From the NCBI RefSeq assembly GCF_001680005.1, contig NC_033569.1, positions 1,550,001 through 1,614,000 on the forward strand: a stretch of DNA of 64,000 bases, in the 5' to 3' direction. The notes beneath the pieces were generated by a model that saw only the letters and a program-made list of their open reading frames with translations, had not been told where the DNA came from and searched no databases. Origin of the DNA: Plasmodium coatneyi. Lineage: Eukaryota > Apicomplexa > Aconoidasida > Haemosporida > Plasmodiidae. Positions within the stretch are counted from its first letter, which is position 1. Each line of letters begins with the position of its first letter. Made by a program: the position numbers and the translations under genes. Positions 52,562 through 62,640 of this stretch are shown here, piece by piece.

Positions 52562-54043
52562 TGTCACCAAATTGGTGGTAGTACAGTAGAATGAATGTTC
52601 CTCCATGGTTCCCCTCTGCATGACTGTTAAGGGAAATTCTTTTATTAATTTTTTTTTTTTTTTCCTTTTTTGTTCATGGCACAATGTATGTGCACAATTG
52701 GGTTAAAGGGCGGACTACCTATCCGTGTGAACTAATCATCACGGCCACCCCCCACGTGCATAGCTTTCCCTGTACCGATCCTATATAGCTGTAAATTAAA
52801 TTTTGCAGAGTCGCTTTGTTCCTCTTAAAGCGTTTCGCAGTTAAGAGTAAGTTGTTAACGAGGGCATACTCCCTCTGCTATGTTGAGCTGTGGGGTCGTC
52901 CACCTCCATCAATTTTGTTTACACCCCGTTGTATTTCCATTGTATTTTCTCTCTCCTCTTTTTTTTTTTTTTTTCCATTTCGTTTTATCTTAATTCTTTG
53001 GAGCGAAAAAGTTCCTTTTACGCTTAAAGCGCCAAATGTACATATGGGCGCGGCTTTGTTTTCGCGTATTCACGTGGGCATTTTCACGAAAGTTCCAAAA
53101 TTTTTGTTCGTCAAGGTGTGTAACTCCCCCCAAGGGGGAAAAAACTACGTTGCGCTGTGTAGACGTGTTCAAATGTTTGTTCATAACAAAGAAAAAAAAA
53201 AAAAAAAAAAAATATACATTAATGCCATATATTAAAAAAGAGAAAAAACCGTCATCAACAAATAATCCTACATTTGCACACTTCACTTTTGTCCATTCTT
53301 TGGTTTTTTTTTTTTTTTTCCGTAAAAAGTGTGCCCCTCTGTAAAGTCTCACGAATGAGCTTCCCCTTTTTTTCCTTTTTTTTTTTCTTTTTTGTTAACC
53401 ACGTTGGGACATTCTTCCTTTTCGTTTTTCATCCCATTTACTGGTATCGCTTCGTCTGCTTTTGCAAAACTGCTTTGAGGGATCTCTCTCATTTGAGTTT
53501 AATTTTTTTTTCCCTTTCCGAAAATGTACCTTTTGTGCTAATGGGATTGGCTGCAAGGGTGACGGCGTTAAAATTGGACCAGCCGAATTGAGTGTCCACT
53601 AGTGAAGTGAACAGGCGTTCGCGTGCAAGAATGAACTGAGTCTAATTATTTTTAGCACTTGTGCAATTTTCCTTGAGGCGCGCGGGGGATAGGTTTATTA
53701 TTTTGTACATACACGGAACGGAAAAAAAAATATGTTGGACCATTAAAAAAAAGCAAAAAAAAAAGGGGAATTGAGACCAGCGGAATCTCGCTCCCCCCCT
53801 TTCCAAATTAAAATGAACGTTTGGGGGGAACCCCTGTGTCATCTGTTTTCGCAACACCATCACCCGTTAAGACCATATCACCACCAGTAACTCCAGAACC
53901 GGAGAGAAAGGAATACGCAAAAAAAAGGAGAAAAAAGGAAATAAAAGTTAAAAAAAAAAAAAATCCTTCTGTTCATACACTGTATACAAATTGTTTGGTT
54001 ACTCATGAATCCCTGAGGGGGGAAATTCAATTCATTCAATGTT
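52562..54043. other. Convergent intergenic spacer before the pir gene
   Basis: 1.5 kb containing two 3' UTRs, with many A/T runs of 12-20 bases. The frames at 52816-53235 and 53036-53344 are rich in Phe/Lys runs from homopolymers and are not credible genes. Confidence 0.55.
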
Positions 54044-55509
54044 TCACATCCGACCATAACCTACATTCCGACGACCGCCTGCACTATTATTTATTCCTGC
54101 TCCTGCTCTTCTATTCCTTGTAGCCTGTCTTGTGTATGTGGCAGCAGATGAACGTACTGCGGAACTTTCTGTTGGACCTAATGTTGATGAAGTGTCCGTT
54201 GCGGAGTGGTATGTTGAGATGCCCTCTGTGAACGTATCGAAGTTTTGTCTATTTGATCTTCTTCTTCTTCTTCTTACTCCAGAAGTGTGGTTGCCGAACC
54301 AAGAAGACCATGGTTTATACTGAAGGGAAGAGTACAAGGGGAAGGAAGGGGTGTGGAATGAAGGAAGGAAACACAGTGAAAAAAAAACAGTGAGTGAAGG
54401 AATGGGAGTGGAGAAAAGGGTGTAGAAGGAAGGATAGTCTAAGGAGGAGGAAGGAACGTCTATCTATATTTCATGTTCATATAGGACTAGTGTCCATTCG
54501 TTATATTGCTTATATTTCGATTATAATTTTAATGGCAGGTGTACCTTATATAATAAGAAGGGGGTAACAGTAAGTCCGAGTGTGCCAATTATAGAAGAAA
54601 GAGCAGTGGTGGTGGTGGCTTTACTTAGGTTTGCCTCTGCTTCGGATATTTGCTTTGATAACAGGTCGTTCTGCGATTCCTGTTCCTTACAGGAACATGT
54701 GTCAATTTTTAATTTTGCAGCCTGTGGTTCACATATCTTCTCTAGGAGTTTCACCGTACCGCAATAGAACTTGTACTTATTCTTGAAATCGGTACAATAT
54801 TGAGGTTCACCTTTACTTTTTCCCTCTGGACACTTCGCACTTACAGCATTACATGCTTCAATAACTGTATTCCGATAAGTCGACCAGTCCTTTTCACAAT
54901 TGGGCTTACTTTCTTCTACAGGCATCTCTACATATTTGTAATTGTAGGAATAATCGAATATTGTTTTCCTATGATAAAAAATGTTCTCGTCAATATTTTC
55001 ACAAGTAATTTTACATCCCTTTTCTTTATACGCATCCTTTATGAAATTACAAATGGTATTTATGTGGCTCGTGAAATGGGTATCCCGGGAACCTTTAGGT
55101 AACATGTCCCCTAACCAATAATATAGGAAATGGCAGAGTTCACTCTTGAGCGGATATTCACAGTCCTTGTACATTCTGGACACGTAGCATACTGCTCCTT
55201 CAATATTGTCAACGGAAACTCCTTTTCTATTAGGATTACTCAGAATCATCTTTATAGTATTCACATTGTCATAACCACACTTTTTTGATTCTCCATCGAA
55301 GACATTATAGAACGCACTTTCTGAGGGTAAAAGCTTCGGATTCAGTGTCTGTAAGTGTAATTCGGAAATTACATATGTATTTCTTGTGTTCCTATTCTTC
55401 TATGTATAGAAAATATTATACTTCTATTATGTGCACATTATTCAAATGACCCTCCCCACCCCCGTCCCTTTTGAAATAAGGAAGTAATAAAGCGTCTTAC
55501 AGTAGTCAT
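54044..55509 (-). CDS. Complete pir-family gene (kir type), three exons
   Basis: Exon 1 is 55509-55501 (ATG ACT ACT; donor GTAAGA), exon 2 is 55348-54545 and exon 3 is 54319-54044, all phase 0, giving 362 residues with no stop or frameshift. This tiny first exon, large cysteine-rich second exon ending in a membrane segment, and basic third exon is the classic pir layout. Exon 2 starts LNPKLLPSESAFYNVFDG, carries scattered cysteines, and ends with SSIIGTLGLTVTPFLLYK, the membrane helix. Exon 3 is the cytoplasmic tail: Trp/Gly/Asn start, an Arg6 run, Ser/Thr-rich middle and a GGRRNVGYGRM end, which I associate with P. knowlesi KIR proteins. PIR proteins are variant antigens exported to the red cell. 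Intron 2 is a CCTTCC-rich pyrimidine tract. The location between two conserved genes, not at a telomere, is notable. Confidence 0.9.
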
Positions 55510-58500
55510 TGTTTATGTGTATATATTTTTTCCTTTGCACATATACAATAAGTTTATATTGGACGTTGTGTGTGCTGTTCCTTATATATTCATATGCTCC
55601 GAACGCACATATGAAAATTTTCCTCGTTTAATAATGAATATGGAAAGAAAAAGTAGTGAAGTTCCTATATTTTTTTCCCAATAATGTCGTTAATTCTTAA
55701 GCAGAGGTAGTATACACATGCATTAAAATCATTATATGTGCACACCTATACAATTAAAGCCAACAAAATGTAGAAACAAATAAGGGCGCGCAAAATCATA
55801 AGGGAGCAGTGGGGGCGGTGGAATTCTTTCTTCCAACTGAGCACAAGAAATTTTAGTATGTATGCTTAAATTATTTTCCTTTTTTTTTTCTTTTATTATT
55901 ACATGAAATGGGGGAGGTACCTAATTTAACAATATTGTAATCACATACATATATGTGCAGTATGCACTTCACATACATGTGCGAAGTACTTTTTCTTCTT
56001 CTTCTTTTTACATTTTTCTGTTGTGAACACAGTGCTAAGAACTATTTCATATAAGATATATACCACATTCCTTCCCCTTCCTTCTTCTTTCCTCACTCCT
56101 TACAACCTCCTTCCTTCCTTAGACACTTTCTTCCGTTACCCGTAACGACCTTTCTTCCACCCCTAACAATCGTCCTTCCCTCCTTAGACCTATATAGACA
56201 CATGTGCACACCATTCATTCTTTCTAATTATATAATAGGAAGTTCCAATAATTATAGAATACATAGGAATAATGCAAAATAAAGGTTCCCTACCATCAGG
56301 TACAGTCTGCCATAAGGGGTTCCCCCCCGCATATGTAGGGAACATGTATAGAACACAAATAATACCTTCATGCATACAGACTACTACTGTTGCCATTGCT
56401 GCCACTGCTACTATTGCTGTCACTTCTGTTGTTGTCACTGTTAAACATTATGGACAACAATTATTACATGTAATGTCCATGATCCTCCAAAATAAGCTTA
56501 TATGCAATGAACGGTGCAACTACTTCGGACCCACTCGGAGGTTACAAATAATATTCTGGGTAGTGTAACTATCCCCTTTCCTTATATAATTGTTCACTGT
56601 GTGTTGTACGTTGAAGGTATATAGTACGTTAAATGCAATGTGTAAGGGTGAGGAACAATACTGCGGCCAAAGATGTAAGCAGACAATGCTAAATTATGGG
56701 TCCCATCATGGAAGGAACGCGTAGTACTAGTATCACTGCGGCCACTGTTCTCAGCTCTCTCTATGTTTTCTATCTTCAGAAAAATACTTCCAAAGAATCA
56801 AAGGGGCAGGGACCACACATGCGTTAACAAGGCAGACGGGTATAAGCAAATCAGTGTAAATGGAAAAAATAAAAAAATAAAATAAAAAAGTGAAATATGT
56901 ACTGCATCGTACTGTACTTCTCACGTATTTATGTACCGAGAAAAACTGAGTGGTCGTAGCCCGATTCGTTGGGGAAAATATGATGCATAGGTATAACACA
57001 CACATGTAAGAACATGTATGTTACCATTCTACGAAGCGGAAAAGCACCAAGGTGTGGGGGTATTAAAAAAAATTCACGTCCATATAATGCACATGCTCCC
57101 ATGAGCGCATGTTTTGGCACAGTGGAACTTTTCACCGACCCAAGGAGAAAAATCCGAAAAATGGTGTGAGGAGAAGTTGCGTAAAATTTACCGCCATAGG
57201 TAATGCGTAACAAAAATAGAAGGGGCAACCAGTTAGCCTCCTTTTTTTCTTTTTCCCTTTTCCTTTTTTCCTTGATAGCCGCACGATATATCGAACACTG
57301 AGGATACTTTTTCTTCCTGTGAGCAGTGGGGCGCTCCTAATTTTGATGTACCTCGCCAACGGGAGGAACAAATGTGTAAGTACATAACAAAGGTGTAAAA
57401 AAAAATGCTTTGGCATTTTTAAAAAAAAGGAAAAAACGTTTGTTTAGCAATAATGCATAACACCGAATCACTAACACACAAGAGAGAAAACAAAAATATC
57501 ATGTTCCTTTTTGGAGGTCTACTCATTTATGTTACTCCAGAAGGGAAGGTATATGAATGGCCAAAAGATTTGGGGCCATTTACGTGGTGTGCTAAAAAGG
57601 ACTTTCCACTTGTTAAACGAGGCCTACGTGAAAATGTAGCCCCCTAAAAAATGGCTTATAAAATATTTTCCCCAATGTTGTGCCACCAGTTGTACCTCCA
57701 CTTAGGTACACCTTTGGGAAGGCAATTTTCTCTATAACTGTTTCCCCCTCCTACCACTTGGGTTCTTTCCATTTGGAGGATCCGCTCACATGGAAATGGT
57801 TTTCTGAACAGAAAAGGAATCTTTAACGCATCCATGTTATTTTTTTCACCATTAGCTATTTTTTTTTTTTTTTTTTTTTTTTGTAAGGAGAATAAATAGG
57901 GGGGTTGTCTCTTTTAAAAGGACGCTACGATAAGCACATATATTTTACGAAACACTTTAAAGTGAAAAAGCTGCAGTTGTGACGCCCCCCATGTCCAACC
58001 TGCGCTAACTCGAAATGTGCCAACAAAAAAATAAAACCAACGCTTCTCCTGGAAGAAACACACACAGGGAATAATATAAAAGACGGCTGCGTGAGCAACG
58101 GTGGGATGTAGAGCACCCCTCGGTTTAATTAAGTTCATACAATTAAAAAGGGAAATATAAATCGCCCCGTGGAAGTAACAAAAAAAAAAAAAACAGATAA
58201 AATAAATGTAAAAACGTGGAAGCATCGTTACCCTAATGACGCGAAGCGATGAGTCAATTTTTGATCCTCCTTTAGCGATGGCCGTAATTTTAATTAGGTT
58301 ATAAGAATTTGTACATTCACGTGAAAATGGGACCAAAACTTATTTCTTTACATGGAATACATTTTTTTTTGCCTTTTCCACAGCGAAATAAATTTTTATT
58401 ACATCAAAAAATAAAGTCGTAAGCTTTGTTATATCAACAACGGAACAATGCAAAAACGAGGTGCTACAAAACGGTACGTTTTTACTTCACACTGAATTAA

Positions 58501-58892
58501 GAAGTATGCGCGGGGGATGGAAACAATTAAAGATGTGTATTCATGTGTATTCATGAGTATTCGTGTGTGTGTATGCCCATGCGCATACGCATAGGCTTAC
58601 GTCTGCGAAGAGGACTGCCAAAATGTCTGCGCGTACGAGTCGTCGCAAGCGCTGGTGGTACGCACATATACATGTACACAGGTGCAGATGTGCACGTGTG
58701 CATGGTCCCGCGAAATGTCAGAGGAATGTTATTTTGATAACTCTTGGGGCACATTAAAAAAAAAAAAAAAAAAGACCAAGCTTATCTGCATGCACAATAC
58801 GTCGGAAAACCGAGCAACTGAAGCAACGTGTACGTACCTACATTCGCACACTTGCACTGTCACACGCATTATCGCGTGCAAAGTACCCCCCT
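55510..58892. other. Pir upstream region and spacer to GAP45, with possible pir-type debris
   Basis: 3.4 kb without an intact gene. 55510-56080 is AT-rich. 56080-56190 on the plus strand is a TTCC/CTTCC pyrimidine tract that resembles intron 2 of the neighbouring pir gene but in the opposite orientation. It is followed at about 56385-56450 by imperfect triplets (ACT/GCT/GTT) that would encode a Thr/Val/Ala-rich hydrophobic stretch. This may be a decayed second variant gene. 57453-57647 is a 64-residue frame with no recognised family. A T-run lies at 57860-57882. The GAP45 3' UTR must start at the right end. Confidence 0.45.
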
Positions 58893-59459
58893 TCAACTGA
58901 GTAGGGGCGTGTCGGACAGGTCGATTTTTCTACATATTTTGCAGGCATTTTCGTCGTGGCGCTCCCCAAGGTCACATCCACATCGTCTTGAAAACACTTT
59001 TGCTGTCTCGTCCAGTTTATTCATGTCACAAGGGGTGACTGACTTGTACGTGTTGTATATACTTTCTTCATGGGCAGGCTCACTCAGCTTCGTAACTTGT
59101 TGCACGATGCCGGTTGCGTCCGTTGAGAGAGTTATCTGAGAGCCCGTTTCCAATTTGTCGCTGCTGTTATCGTACTTGTGCGATTCTGAATATATGTCCG
59201 AATTTGACCTGTCTAAATCGTCCAGATTATTTTCATCAAAGGATTTATTTTCTTGTATAGGATAATCTATGACCTCTTCATTTTCCTCTTCCTGTTCTGG
59301 AGGCTCTTCTGGCTGATCTTGAAGTTCTTCTTCTATATCTTCTGGAATTTGCTCTGGCAGTTCTTCAACTTCGTTTTGCAATTTTTCGCGCTCGGCTAAT
59401 TCATCTATGTCTCTTCTTTTAGGTTCCTTCGCTCTGTTTTTTCTGCAGTAATTTCCCAT
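58893..59459 (-). CDS. GAP45: Glideosome-associated protein 45 (GAP45)
   Basis: 188 residues, one exon. The start is fixed by MGNYC: Gly2 for N-myristoylation and Cys5 for palmitoylation, the plasma-membrane anchor of GAP45. A Lys/Arg-rich patch and an acidic Pro/Glu/Gln-rich stretch (about residues 30-65) follow. The second half (SNSDIYSESHKYDNSSDKLE, then SEPAHEESIY) and the cysteine-rich end (CGCDLGERHDENACKICRK, DTPLLS) are the conserved C-terminal domain that binds the inner membrane complex. GAP45 bridges plasma membrane and inner membrane complex and recruits the myosin A motor needed for invasion. P. falciparum GAP45 is slightly longer (about 204 residues, from memory), the difference being in the acidic repeat. 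Expected late-schizont expression. The position fits PF3D7_1222700. Confidence 0.97.
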   Translation of the reverse strand: MGNYCRKNRAKEPKRRDIDELAEREKLQNEVEELPEQIPEDIEEELQDQPEEPPEQEEENEEVIDYPIQENKSFDENNLDDLDRSNSDIYSESHKYDNSSDKLETGSQITLSTDATGIVQQVTKLSEPAHEESIYNTYKSVTPCDMNKLDETAKVFSRRCGCDLGERHDENACKICRKIDLSDTPLLS

Positions 59460-60458
59460 TGTGTAAGAAGTGGTCCACTTGCTTTTGTTGGCTTTAACGG
59501 TGTTCGTTAAGGATTACACGACTTCGGGGGTGTGTGCGCGCTGTGTGTGTGACGTGTGTGCACAGTTTGGTCGACGCAGGAAGAACCTCCCTCAGCCTTC
59601 TATAAATTTAATTTCGTTATCTGTGTACCTATCTCTGTACATGTAAACGCGCAAAGGCACGTGTGTGTGTGAGAAATCGTGAAGGTGTGCGCGCTTTAGT
59701 GTGCGTGTGTGTACTGATTTATATACACCTACACGAGCCGTCTTAATTCCTGCGAATGATTATTTTTGTGTGCTCGACTAACACATGGGTGTTCATATAT
59801 GTCAATATTATTTGACAATGTATTGGATTAATTCGTAAATTTTCTGGTCTTTCTTAAGGAAAGGGGCAGAAGTTGGGGAGGGGAAAAAAAAAAAAAAGAA
59901 AGAAAAAAAAAAAAAACAACAAAGGGATTAATAATCACACGGAATTAAACAATTAACAATTTTTTTTTTCTCTCTTTTTTTTTTTTTTTTTTTTTTCCTT
60001 CTTCTTTCTCTTAATGTGCGTTTTATCTTTTGTTTAATAAAAATTAAAGAAAGAACATTTTGTGACAAAAAAAAAAAAAAATAAATAAATAAAATTGTAA
60101 ATACGAGAATAAGTAAATGAAATGCGAATGAGTAAGCGAATGGATAAGCGCATGAATAAGTGAAAAATCATCCAGTTAATCAGGACATGCGCGAGCGTTG
60201 ACACAATTGAATTAATACGTTTACCGCAAGGGCGGAAAATTAGTAGAGAAAATGACGGAAAAACGTGCAAATGGAAAAGCGGAAATTAATTGAAATCAAA
60301 GAACGGAAAATGGGAAATCAAAGAAAACAAGGAGTTTTTTATAAAGGCGGATGGAAGCATAGCAAAATTAGCAAATGTATCCAAATAAAGCAAATTGGCA
60401 CACTAGCAAAATGAAAAATTGGCAAAGTTAACAAGTGTAACAGCACTTTTCCAATGAT

Positions 60459-60490
<32 letters not shown>

Positions 60491-60902
60491 TAAAGTCATG
60501 AAAAAGCAGCACTGCCAGTGTGTCATTAGCACTTCAAGATTTCTGGCCTTTTTTCTGATGCACTTTATTGCAGAAAGGCTTTAATGCAATATTTGCTTTC
60601 GCGAAATAAGAAGAAAATAGGAGTACATCGAATCGCAACGCAAAATGAATCAAAACGAATAACAGCCATCAAATTCTATAACGCCAAAACGTGACATAGA
60701 AAAAGTGCGGAAAATTTATTGAAAAATCAGAGGAAAATCAAAAGTAGAAGGAAAATTTAGCAACATTTTAACATCACCCTTGCATTTTATTAGTACATAT
60801 TTGCACACACACACGTATACACATGTGTGCCATGAGTGGAAAAGTACTGTTTCCACATCATACCGAGCTTTTCCCGTTTTAGCTGTAGTTAGCCATTATG
60901 AG

Positions 60903-60933
<31 letters not shown>

Positions 60934-62556
60934 ATTTCTGTGCACACACAAGGAAGATTTTATAATTTTTGGCAAATTCGCGCGAGTTTTGCCTGAACCG
61001 TTCATACAAAAATAATAATCAGCCATGTACATTTAAAAAAATAAAATTTTTAACAGGCAACACCGTAAGTAGTAGTTTGTGGTTTCATGCGTTACAGTGT
61101 AAACGGATTAAAATGTGTATGTGCCATGTTTGCGACTGTTTTGGAAATCCCCATCAGGGTGTGATAGCGATTGACATATAATATTGACGTTCATGCTTTA
61201 TGTTCATTCGGTAAATGGTAAAGGAGTGAGTGTCCCCAAATGGGTTAGCGGACGACCGGATGGACAAAGGAATGATTACACACATATTTATCCTTATAGG
61301 AGCGCCCTCTTAATTAGAAAATAATTCCTTATGCACGCAAAACCGTGTGTTCGCGGCGCCAGCAAGGCACTTTCGATTGACCGGGTACCATCAGGTGCTA
61401 CATTTTTGCGTCTCCTCGTAGAGGCAAATGGAAACACGCGAAAGCAGCACGTATCGATACGCGCATCGATTTTTCCGTACCGTTCGCCTAAAGGAATATT
61501 CACTTTTTGTGTGCTAGTAATTTAATTTTTCGTCTTTACGTCCGACATGTTCAAGGGGGTGAATGAAGAGGCCCCTTTTTGTGCAGAAGGTATATCATAT
61601 CCACTTTATTTATCTTTACCCACATGTGTGTATGTACTAAATGAGCACTTATATATTTTGCATTTATCGCACATGTGGACTCTTCAGCAACATACGGCAG
61701 TGAAATAATATGTAGGCCGTTCCCTTTGTGCCTCCCTTTTACATGTCGAAGTAGTCATCTTGCGTAAATAGCGCACCATGTTCTGTCTAAATATTCATAA
61801 AATGCAATGTAGGCAAAATTACAGTTATGTGATTGGCATGCTTTGCCACATAAGTCACTCTTCCTGACAAATAATATATGCAAATTTGGTAGGTGTTTCA
61901 TTTTTTTTTTTTTTTTCTTACGCTTTACGAAAGCAAGTCCAAAATGGTGATTACAGTCGGCATAGAATAATCCTTCTGGTGTGTCATTTTCCACAGAACA
62001 GAAAAGATTTTCAAAAGTGATCATTTTTTTATGTTACAGCAAGAATGATAATTTGCACAATCACTTCTACAGAAAACATTTTTACAGTGAAATATTTTAA
62101 GATGAGTCACCTCTCACATTTCAAATGGTTCATTTTTTTTTTCTATATTTATGGGTTAAATTTTTTTTTCGACAAAATTCTCCTCGCATTTTTCTAGTTT
62201 ACCCATTTTTGATATTTTACTTAAACTCACAAAAACGAAGTGATATTTTCACGAAATGTTCCTGCACTTTAATGGAGGGATACAACTAGGGACGCGATGA
62301 AATACCTTGGCATAATTTTTCGGGACATGTTCAATTTTGTGCCATGTTGAGCGTGTAACGACCTGTTTAGTGAACGCAAAATTAGCTAAGATGAATCTCC
62401 CACATGTATATACGCGTATGTACGCGTCTTCACTATGTTGATGACAATTGTTGGCATTCTGCGCGCTTGATAGGTGCCACTTATATTTATTCATTTTAAA
62501 AAAATGCAACTCGACTTTGAAACAAAATTAGGATGAAAAAAAAATGACCATCATGT
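59460..62556. other. GAP45 upstream region, gene-free
   Basis: 3.1 kb upstream of GAP45. It starts with TG/GT-rich sequence (59529-59720), then has long A/T runs including A28 at 60459-60486 and A29 at 60903-60931, and AT-rich DNA with no coding signal. Short frames at 60034-60270, 61294-61525 and 61755-62024 show no family features. Confidence 0.5.
59557..59564. promoter_or_regulatory. Candidate AP2-I-type element (GTGCAC) upstream of GAP45
   Basis: The palindrome TGTGCACA lies about 98 bases upstream of the GAP45 start, in a TG-rich stretch. AP2-I, an ApiAP2 factor of invasion genes in P. falciparum, recognises GTGCA cores, and GAP45 is an invasion gene. A match this short is weak evidence on its own. 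Confidence 0.25.
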
Positions 62557-62640
62557 TGTTTAGAGCTGTTCGTTTTCCGATCTGCGCAACATATCCGCTT
62601 AACGCCCATCCACAGATCGGAAAACGAACAGGTCTAAACA
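62557..62640. repeat. 28-bp inverted repeat with 28-nt loop
   Basis: Arms at 62557-62584 and 62613-62640 are reverse complements over 28 bases with a single mismatch (ninth base of the left arm, G against C on the matching strand). They could fold as a stable hairpin in DNA or RNA. The arms are less AT-rich than the surroundings. No gene covers it. The right arm begins AGATCGGAA, like the start of a common sequencing adapter, but then differs. Confidence 0.9.

Noticed and set aside
57453..57647. 64-codon frame on the plus strand
   Set aside because: No family, no splice partner and chance length; kept only as a remark in the intergenic entry.
62613..62625. Sequencing-adapter origin of the inverted repeat
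   Set aside because: Only the first nine bases resemble a common adapter; the rest of the arm differs, and the left arm carries a mismatch.
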